From Chryseobacterium gleum (lineage in GTDB: Bacteria; Bacteroidota; Bacteroidia; Flavobacteriales_D; Sanyastnellaceae): a DNA stretch of 7,205 nucleotides. Positions 1-4,608 of the stretch are shown one piece after another (the stretch's first letter is position 1; every line of letters starts with the position of its first letter). The notes under the pieces were generated by a model. It was not told the origin of the DNA. It was given only the letters and a program-made list of their open reading frames with translations, and ran no database searches. The position numbers and the translations under genes were made by a program. Where the stretch lies: contig CAMDFE010000072.1 of assembly GCA_945897395.1 (NCBI GenBank), positions 1 to 7,205 of the forward strand. The letters run 5' to 3'.

Positions 1-656
1 CCAGTGAAAACAGGAACTTCTCCGTAATAGGTTGAATGGTTGAGGGTAATGCTCGCGTTAGGTTTAAATTGAATCTGACTTCCAAAACTCATGCGCGATT
101 GCTGAGGAACAAGTGTCATCGTTTGCCATCCGTTAAGCGCAAGTAATGATCCGAAGAACTTGTTGTTTTTCGAGGTGTATTGAAGGGCTATCCCGCTTTC
201 GTAATACGGAGAGTTCTCTGCTGCTAAACTTCTACTTAGCGATAAATTGGAGAATCCAATCGCAGACTCTAGCCCAATGTGCGAAGGAATTACTCCTGCT
301 TGTAACCAAAGGTTTTCCTTGCTACTTAATTTACACGAAATATTTCCAACGTAAAGCGCACCAAACCCAATGGGCTCAGAGGAAGTGACCTTGTTCGCAT
401 AGGTCCCTTCAACAAGCGAGAGCTGTGTTTTTAGGCGTTCAGAGCTATACTTAAAGTCGAGCACTGCCGTATTCAGCGCCACGTGATTCGTTGAAGTGTG
501 ACTGTATAAAAAATCAGGACGCTGATGGTCGTTCCAATTGTGTTGATCTTGGGCGAAATAGATTTCAGTGTAACCTGAAAAATGAATACTGTCTTTTTTT
601 ATTTGGGAAAAAACGATTTGTGGAATGAGTAGGGCAAGAAGAAATAGCAGTCGCAT
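1..656 (-). CDS. Outer-membrane beta-barrel (BBP2/OmpL-like porin) protein, C-terminal part missing
   Basis: Reading the minus strand from ATG 656-654 gives 218 codons with no stop before the left edge, so the C-terminal part lies outside the window. Residues 1-17 (MRLLFLLALLIPQIVFS) are a typical signal peptide with likely cleavage before Q18. The mature part alternates polar and hydrophobic residues as beta-strands do. It also carries blocks I recognise from a Bacteroidota outer-membrane barrel family (putative beta-barrel porin-2, PF07642-like): HQRPDFLYSH (44-53), GVIPSHIGLESAIG (121-134), RSLAAENSPYYESG (142-155) and LNGWQ (174-178). Location in the outer membrane is a firm inference. 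The substrate, or whether it is an open pore at all, is unknown. It starts 27 bp after the stop of the DUF5522 gene on the same strand, so the two may be co-transcribed. A half-matching -7 box (CATCTTTG) sits in that gap, but it has no -33 partner. Confidence 0.82.
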   Translation of the reverse strand, partial: MRLLFLLALLIPQIVFSQIKKDSIHFSGYTEIYFAQDQHNWNDHQRPDFLYSHTSTNHVALNTAVLDFKYSSERLKTQLSLVEGTYANKVTSSEPIGFGALYVGNISCKLSSKENLWLQAGVIPSHIGLESAIGFSNLSLSRSLAAENSPYYESGIALQYTSKNNKFFGSLLALNGWQTMTLVPQQSRMSFGSQIQFKPNASITLNHSTYYGEVPVFT

Positions 657-683
657 ACAATGGTTTTTACAAAGATGCGAAAG

Positions 684-854
684 TTATTTATTTATTTTCC
701 CTGTCTTTTTATCGAATCCGTATGGACAATGCTTACAACCGCTTAGACAACAATGGCCTCTTTTAAGGTGATATTCTTCTGTGAATATAAAAAAACCTTC
801 TTCGCTTAAATAGTAGTCTTCTCCCTGTACTTTTGATTCGTTATTATCACTCAT
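684..854 (-). CDS. DUF5522 family small cysteine-rich protein
   Basis: A 56-residue protein with the motif RGHCCLSGCKHCPYGFD (32-48), preceded by YYLSEEGFFIFTEEYHLKRG. I recognise this as DUF5522, a small family common in Bacteroidota and of unknown function. The four cysteines C35, C36, C40 and C43, with nearby H34 and H42, suggest metal or Fe-S binding; that is inference. No signal peptide or membrane segment is visible, so it is probably cytoplasmic. I chose ATG 854-852 because the family begins with a short polar lead before the YYL block. An in-frame ATG at 869 would add MHFCG and overlap the start of the divergent PLP-enzyme gene. The porin-like gene follows 27 bp downstream. No convincing promoter of its own was found. 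Confidence 0.8.
   Translation of the reverse strand: MSDNNESKVQGEDYYLSEEGFFIFTEEYHLKRGHCCLSGCKHCPYGFDKKTGKINK
828..835 (+). promoter_or_regulatory. Candidate -7 element for the PLP-enzyme gene
   Basis: TACTTTTG matches the Bacteroidota -7 consensus TANNTTTG at every fixed base and lies 28 nt before the ATG at 864, a plausible 5' leader length. It sits inside codons 7-9 of the DUF5522 gene on the other strand. The expected -33 TTG is not present; only TTCG at 801-804 is near the right distance, so the call rests on the -7 box. Confidence 0.45.
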
Positions 855-863
855 ACCGCAAAA

Positions 864-1781
864 ATGCAAAATTTAAAATTGAACTCTGAAATAAATTTTA
901 AACAACCTTTCTATCAGCCTTTGGCAAAAGACTTACATGAAATTGTTATGGTTAAGCGCTTCGATGAGATGCATTCAACCGTGAATGGAAACAAATGGTT
1001 TAAGTTAATGTTCAATTTAGATGAAATGAAAAGGCGAGGCGCCAAACAACTCGTCACTTTTGGAGGAGCATACAGCAATCACATTTACGCTACCGCCGCC
1101 ACCGCCAAAGGTTTTGGCGTAAAATCCGTGGGAATTATTCGCGGGGAAGAACCAAAGGAATTCAGTCCAACTCTCCTCTTTGCAAAGGAATGTGGAATGG
1201 AGTTGTGCTTTATTTCCAGATCCGATTACGAAGAACGGAATAGCGAAGAAATGAAGGCGTGGGTGCATGAAAAATGGGAATCAGCTTTTTTAGTGCCTGA
1301 AGGTGGGGCAAATTATTTAGGAATGAACGGCGCAATGCAAATGGTGAGTGAAGAAGATTTTGAATTTGATCATTGGCTTGTGGCAGCAGGAACGGGCACA
1401 ACCGCTGCTGGACTTTTGGTGCAATCGAAACCTCATCAGAAAGTTTGGATATACAGTGCATTGAAAGGTGAGCACTACATGCGAAATGAAATTCGAAACA
1501 AACTGATTTACTTCTTTCACGATGAAGTTGCTGCCGATGAAGTGTTAGAACGGGCAGTTGTTTTTAGCGAAGATGAGTTCGGAGGATATGGAAAATTCAA
1601 TGATCGATTAATAGAGTTCGTTCAAGAAATGAATCGACTGCATCAACTGCCGCTCGATGTCGTTTATACAGGGAAATTGATGCATTCGTTCTTTGTACAA
1701 AACAAAAAACCGAACGACGGTTCGGTATTAATGTTTCATACAGGCGGATTGCAGGGCAATCCGAAAACTATATTCGGCTAA
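864..1781 (+). CDS. PLP-dependent D-cysteine desulfhydrase / ACC deaminase family enzyme
   Basis: A 305-residue cytoplasmic fold-type II PLP enzyme. Visible landmarks are NGNKWFKL, in which K44 aligns with the Schiff-base lysine of ACC deaminase (K51); the GGAYSNH substrate/PLP loop (67-73); the phosphate-binding loop GTGTTAAG (176-183); VYTGK (267-271); and HTGG (292-295). At the two positions that separate the activities, ACC deaminase has Glu295 and Leu322. This protein has Thr269 and Thr293, the pair found in D-cysteine desulfhydrases such as E. coli DcyD. It therefore more likely removes sulfide and ammonia from D-cysteine, or acts on a related D-amino acid, than degrades ACC. ATG 864 gives the usual short lead before the first strand. 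The start is 9 bp from the divergent DUF5522 gene, and the end overlaps the convergent pyk by 14 bp. The exact substrate is uncertain, so no symbol is given. Confidence 0.88.
   Translation: MQNLKLNSEINFKQPFYQPLAKDLHEIVMVKRFDEMHSTVNGNKWFKLMFNLDEMKRRGAKQLVTFGGAYSNHIYATAATAKGFGVKSVGIIRGEEPKEFSPTLLFAKECGMELCFISRSDYEERNSEEMKAWVHEKWESAFLVPEGGANYLGMNGAMQMVSEEDFEFDHWLVAAGTGTTAAGLLVQSKPHQKVWIYSALKGEHYMRNEIRNKLIYFFHDEVAADEVLERAVVFSEDEFGGYGKFNDRLIEFVQEMNRLHQLPLDVVYTGKLMHSFFVQNKKPNDGSVLMFHTGGLQGNPKTIFG
1699..1726 (-). terminator. Intrinsic terminator of pyk, inside the opposing PLP-enzyme gene
   Basis: On the minus strand a perfect 7-bp stem, ACCGAAC / GTTCGGT with loop CGTC, runs straight into TTTTTTGTTTT (10 T in 11). 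It begins 41 nt after the last base of the pyk stop codon. The T-run follows the stem only on the minus strand, so it would act on pyk and not on the plus-strand gene. It is embedded in that gene, around the codons for NKKPNDGSV. Confidence 0.75.
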
Positions 1782-3186
1782 TCTTTAACATGTTTGTCGT
1801 TCCTTGCTCTGCAATAGGCATAGAGGCTACGTTCACTAAGAAATCTCCTTCTTGAACATATCCGTTTTTCTTCAAGATGTAGCGAATATCTGCAATGGTT
1901 TGGTCGGTGCTTACCATCTTGTCGTAGTAGAATGCCTTTACTCCCCAAACCAAATTCAACTGTGTTAGAATACGCTTATTTCCTGTGAATACGAATACAT
2001 GCGCATTCGGTCTCCAACTTGAAATTTTATATCCTGTGTATCCTGAAAACGACATGGTTGCAATGCTGGTTGCTCCTATGCGCTTTGCAACGCGACAAGC
2101 ACTGAAGCAAATGCTATCTGTGATGAATCGCGTTTCATCCATTTCATAAGGAGCCTCTTCGAGGTAATACAATCCCGGGAATTTTTCAGCTTCGTTAATG
2201 ATGTTGTGCATCATTGTTATAGCTGCAATCGGATAGGCACCAACGCTGGTTTCTCCGCTTAGCATAACTGCATCTGCGCCGTCTAACACTGCATTGGCAA
2301 CGTCTGTTACTTCAGCGCGTGTTGGAGTCATGCTTGTAATCATGCTTTCCATCATTTGCGTAGCAACAATTACGGGCTTGGCAGCTTCAACGCATTTCTT
2401 TACGATCATTTTCTGAGCGAGTGGAACTTGTTCAATTGGAATTTCAACTCCTAGGTCACCACGAGCCACCATTACCGCATCGGTTTCGCGAATAATGTCG
2501 TCGATCACTTCAAGGGCTTCAGGTTTTTCAATTTTCGCCACCACTTTCGCGTGCTTGCCGTTTTCAGCAATGATGCCTTTAAGCACGCGAACATCGTCTG
2601 CTGTACGGACGAACGAAAGTCCGATCCAGTCAATGTTCATCGAAAGCGCAAATTCCAAATCGTTCAAATCTTTTTTCGATAATGAAGGAAGCGAAACCTT
2701 CGTTTCAGGAAGGTTCAATCCTTTTTTCGATGAAAGAATTCCACCTTGTACAACTTCACACAACACTTCTTTTTTACCGTCGGTGGAAAGAATACGTATC
2801 GCAATTTTTCCGTCGTCTAATAAAACGCGCTCGCCGGGCTTTACGTCCGAAGCGAATTCTTTATAGTTGGTGTAGATGTGAGTGGCTGTGCCGATTTGCT
2901 CTTCGGTAGTAATAATGATTTGCTTTCCAGCTTCCAACATGACACCGTTGTCTTGCATAACACCCACACGTAATTTAGGACCTTGTAAATCGGCCAATAG
3001 AGCGGTGTTCGTACCTAGTTCTTTGTCAATTTCACGAACGAAATTGACTACGCTCGAATGATCATCGTGTGTGCCATGAGAAAAGTTCAAACGCACAACA
3101 TTTAAGCCGGCTTCAATCATTCCTTTCAGGACTTCTTTGTTTGCAGATACTGGACCTATGGTCGCAACTATTTTCGTTTTTTTCAT
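1768..3186 (-). CDS. pyk: Pyruvate kinase
   Basis: Converts phosphoenolpyruvate and ADP to pyruvate and ATP, the last step of glycolysis, in the cytoplasm. The 472 residues cover the normal three domains with no extra C-terminal PEP-utiliser domain. Visible are the N-terminal KTKIVATIGP; R32, N34 and S36 in RLNFSHG; a B domain of about 70-168; the catalytic K218 with metal-binding E220 in AKIEKPEA; D244 in ARGDLGVEIP; T276 in ATQMMESM; and MLSGETSVGAYP. The segment L67-Q68-G-P-K71-L-R-V74 carries Lys at the position of rabbit muscle Glu117, the signature of K+-independent pyruvate kinases. I chose ATG 3186 because KKTKIVATIGP is the family's N-terminus; an in-frame TTG at 3192 would add two residues. 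It follows the IPExxVDY gene with 2 bp between stop and start, so the two are almost surely one transcript and may be translationally coupled. Confidence 0.97.
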   Translation of the reverse strand: MKKTKIVATIGPVSANKEVLKGMIEAGLNVVRLNFSHGTHDDHSSVVNFVREIDKELGTNTALLADLQGPKLRVGVMQDNGVMLEAGKQIIITTEEQIGTATHIYTNYKEFASDVKPGERVLLDDGKIAIRILSTDGKKEVLCEVVQGGILSSKKGLNLPETKVSLPSLSKKDLNDLEFALSMNIDWIGLSFVRTADDVRVLKGIIAENGKHAKVVAKIEKPEALEVIDDIIRETDAVMVARGDLGVEIPIEQVPLAQKMIVKKCVEAAKPVIVATQMMESMITSMTPTRAEVTDVANAVLDGADAVMLSGETSVGAYPIAAITMMHNIINEAEKFPGLYYLEEAPYEMDETRFITDSICFSACRVAKRIGATSIATMSFSGYTGYKISSWRPNAHVFVFTGNKRILTQLNLVWGVKAFYYDKMVSTDQTIADIRYILKKNGYVQEGDFLVNVASMPIAEQGTTNMLKISRI

Positions 3187-3188
3187 AA

Positions 3189-3602
3189 TCAATCGAAGAA
3201 CAAATGACTCACATGCTTTAAGCTTTCTTGAGAAAGGTGGAACGCCGCGAGCACGTTGTTTATTTTTCTTATTTGTTTAACCAATTCTTCTATGTCTTCT
3301 CTGCCTTCCACTTTCAGCAGATATTCTATTTGTGCATATTCAGGAATAAGCGCACCTTGGAGCGAACGATTCGAGATGAGGTGAATGGTAAAGTGATTTT
3401 CCTCGGAAACAAATTTGAACAACTCGTGCTCAGAGTTCTGTTCTTTTGTCTCGAGCATGTAGGGCTTCATGCGCTCCAAACCCCAATGCATTTCCTTGTT
3501 TAAAAACCACGCCAATCGAAAATCCTTCTCTCTCGAGTTAATTCCGATTAATTCGAAATTCAAGTAATCTTCGTTTGAAAACGTAATGCTTTTAGCGCCC
3601 AT
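3189..3602 (-). CDS. IPExxVDY family protein
   Basis: A 137-residue protein with no signal peptide or membrane helix. The segment LIPEYAQIEYLLKV (85-98) fits the motif that names the IPExxVDY family, with the final DY replaced by EY. A C-terminal region, about 102-135, looks helical. The family is, to my knowledge, confined to Bacteroidota and has no assigned function. From memory it commonly sits directly upstream of pyk in Flavobacteriales, as it does here with a 2-bp gap, and often follows rnc. In this window rnc is absent and an LD-carboxypeptidase gene lies upstream instead. The tight pairing with pyk suggests a related role or simply co-expression; no activity can be read from the sequence. 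The start ATG 3602-3600 follows an A-rich leader and a candidate promoter. Confidence 0.82.
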   Translation of the reverse strand: MGAKSITFSNEDYLNFELIGINSREKDFRLAWFLNKEMHWGLERMKPYMLETKEQNSEHELFKFVSEENHFTIHLISNRSLQGALIPEYAQIEYLLKVEGREDIEELVKQIRKINNVLAAFHLSQESLKHVSHLFFD

Positions 3603-3610
3603 CTTAGTTA

Positions 3611-3644
3611 GTGTATTTTTTACACGAACTACGCAAAGGTAGTT
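3611..3644. repeat. Two adjacent inverted repeats filling the gap before the IPExxVDY-pyk pair
   Basis: Positions 3611-3625 read GTGTA-TTTTT-TACAC. Positions 3627-3644 read AACTAC-GCAAAG-GTAGTT. The second repeat contains the minus-strand -7 box TACCTTTG (3634-3641) and touches the stop codon of the LD-carboxypeptidase gene (3643-3645). Together they occupy almost the whole 40-bp gap. They could be operator half-sites or mRNA leader hairpins; the sequence alone does not decide. The stems are only 5 and 6 bp. Confidence 0.5.
3634..3641 (-). promoter_or_regulatory. Candidate -7 element for IPExxVDY-pyk
   Basis: On the minus strand TACCTTTG matches TANNTTTG at all fixed bases, followed by C as is common in this phylum, and lies 31 nt ahead of the ATG at 3602. 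No TTG is found at the expected -33 distance, only TTC. It suggests the IPExxVDY-pyk pair can be transcribed independently of the upstream LD-carboxypeptidase gene. Confidence 0.55.
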
Positions 3645-4551
3645 ATTTCCATGTCAGTTGTGCTGAATTTTCATTCACAATTAATTCGGCATTTCGACCC
3701 ATGTAAAATGCCCTATTGTCATTCAAATGTCCTGCGGGAAAGCCCGCCGCAATGGGAATACTGCCATTCAATCCAATTTCCTGAATCATTTCAAGAAGAG
3801 ATTTACCCCAAGGGTTATTACTTGAAAATCCGAATTCTTCAGTATTGTCACGCATTTGAGTGAATCCGCCTAAAATCAACCCTGTTATATTCTTGAACAT
3901 GCCCGCACGTTTCAAGGCAATTAGCATGCGATCTAAATGGTACAGCATCTCATCTACATCTTCCAAAAAAAGAATTTTTCCTTCCGTATTTAATTGGGTG
4001 GCTGATCCAAGTTGGCTGTATATCACCGATAAATTTCCACCTACAATTTTCCCTTCGGAACTTCCTTTTTGAATTTGTTTTTCATTCCATTCGAATGAAA
4101 AAGTTTCTCCGAACAGCGCAAATCTTAAATTCTCTAGCGCCTCTGGCGTAGCGTGTTCGAAGGAAACCGGCATGGTGGAATGAATGCAGGCAATGTCTTT
4201 GTTTGTGCAGGCATTCAGTAAAACGGTCACATCGGAATAGCCACAAATCCATTTTGAATCGTTCAAAAAAGGAAGAATTTCGTCGATGGTGTGAATGGTG
4301 CCATATCCCCCTCGAGCCACCAGCAAGGCTTTTACCTCGTTGTCGTTCCAAAGTGAAAGGAAAGAATGAGTGCGTTCTTCAACATTTCCAGCCAACTGAA
4401 AACTTGGCTGGAAAACGTTTTCCGCCAATTTAATTTTCAGTCCCCACGATTCAATAACGCCTTTGGCATATTGCCATTGCTCGCTTGTAATGAATCTTGC
4501 CGTGGCAATAATGCCAATCGTGTCGCCTTGTTGTAAAAAAGCTGGTTGCAT
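3643..4551 (-). CDS. LD-carboxypeptidase (peptidase family S66)
   Basis: A 302-residue cytoplasmic enzyme expected to cleave the L,D bond that releases the terminal D-alanine from tetrapeptide stems during murein recycling. The N-terminus PAFLQQGDTIGIIATA is the family's usual opening. The Ser-Glu-His catalytic set is visible: S106 in GYSDVT, E197 in LFLEDVDE and H275 in GFPAGH. ARGGYGT (79-85) and KIVGGNLSVI (168-177) are other conserved blocks. The length is normal and there is no signal peptide. The start ATG 4551-4549 directly precedes the conserved N-terminus. It is the first gene of a minus-strand run ending in pyk, with 40 bp to the next gene, and it diverges from metG across 57 bp. 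Some S66 members process microcin or other peptides (MccF-like), so the murein role is inferred from family membership. Confidence 0.93.
   Translation of the reverse strand: MQPAFLQQGDTIGIIATARFITSEQWQYAKGVIESWGLKIKLAENVFQPSFQLAGNVEERTHSFLSLWNDNEVKALLVARGGYGTIHTIDEILPFLNDSKWICGYSDVTVLLNACTNKDIACIHSTMPVSFEHATPEALENLRFALFGETFSFEWNEKQIQKGSSEGKIVGGNLSVIYSQLGSATQLNTEGKILFLEDVDEMLYHLDRMLIALKRAGMFKNITGLILGGFTQMRDNTEEFGFSSNNPWGKSLLEMIQEIGLNGSIPIAAGFPAGHLNDNRAFYMGRNAELIVNENSAQLTWK
4385..4423. repeat. 11-bp perfect inverted repeat overlapping a 14-bp palindrome, inside the LD-carboxypeptidase gene
   Basis: TTTCCAGCCAA (4385-4395) and TTGGCTGGAAA (4404-4414) are perfect complements around an 8-base loop. 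The right arm runs into the palindrome GGAAAACGTTTTCC (4410-4423). The shared GGAAA can pair with either neighbour, giving two mutually exclusive folds. It covers codons of ENVFQPSFQLAGN (44-56), about 130 nt after the start. No T-run follows on the minus strand, so it is not a simple terminator. Confidence 0.6.
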
Positions 4552-4564
4552 CGCTTTATCTTTG
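4531..4564 (+). promoter_or_regulatory. Candidate metG promoter
   Basis: TATCTTTG at 4557-4564 matches the Bacteroidota -7 consensus TANNTTTG at all fixed bases. A TTG at 4531-4533 lies 23 bases upstream, within the TTG-N17-23-TANNTTTG spacing reported for Flavobacterium. The box ends 44 nt before the metG ATG at 4609, which fits a short leader. The -33 part and part of the spacer lie in the first codons of the divergent LD-carboxypeptidase gene. Confidence 0.6.
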
Positions 4565-4576
4565 GTTCGCTAAATT

Positions 4577-4590
4577 CGCAGTTTTCTGCG
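4577..4590. repeat. Small inverted repeat in the metG leader
   Basis: CGCAG-TTTT-CTGCG forms a perfect 5-bp stem with a four-base loop. It lies between the candidate metG -7 box and the metG start, ending 18 nt before the ATG, in the 57-bp gap shared with the divergent LD-carboxypeptidase gene. It could be a leader hairpin or an operator; it is short enough to be chance. Confidence 0.35.
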
Positions 4591-4608
4591 CAAAACACCA
4601 CAAAAAAG

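Noticed and set aside
146..388. 80-residue open frame on the plus strand
   Set aside because: It lies wholly inside the minus-strand porin-like gene, whose signal peptide and family motifs are clear; its own product resembles nothing.
867..874. Near-match AAATTTTG on the minus strand as a DUF5522 promoter
   Set aside because: One fixed base is wrong, no -33 TTG is at the right distance, and it would leave a leader of only a few bases.
1103..1119. CGCCAAA-GGT-TTTGGCG hairpin
   Set aside because: 7-bp stem inside conserved coding sequence with no T-run; stems of this size are expected by chance in 7 kb.
1850..1877. TCTTGAA-N14-TTCAAGA as a terminator for the PLP-enzyme gene
   Set aside because: Weak A+T-rich stem with a long loop and no T-run after it on the plus strand; I could not find a convincing terminator for this gene.
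2695..2715. AACCTTC-N7-GAAGGTT inverted repeat in pyk
   Set aside because: Chance-level stem in coding sequence, with no T-run and no nearby gene boundary.
2668..2745. Repeated TTTTTTCGAT tracts in pyk as slippage sites
   Set aside because: Both encode Ser-Lys-Lys in frame and the full-length pyk frame is intact; no alternative frame of interest follows.
2495..2909. Two plus-strand open frames of 123 and 75 residues
   Set aside because: Both are antisense shadows of pyk; low-complexity Ser/Phe/Arg-rich products without recognisable domains.
3187..3192. TTG at 3192 as the pyk start, overlapping the IPExxVDY stop
   Set aside because: The ATG at 3186 gives the family's exact N-terminus (KKTKIVATIGP) and is the stronger start codon.
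4082..4351. 89-residue minus-strand open frame
   Set aside because: Out-of-frame shadow of the LD-carboxypeptidase gene, whose catalytic residues run through this region in another frame.
4546..4608. Upstream ATG of metG adding 21 residues
   Set aside because: It overlaps the divergent LD-carboxypeptidase start, lies before the candidate -7 box, and adds residues that do not resemble MetG N-termini.
4565..4608. T-box or other amino-acid-sensing riboswitch ahead of metG
   Set aside because: The leader is at most about 45 nt, far too short, and shows only one 5-bp hairpin.
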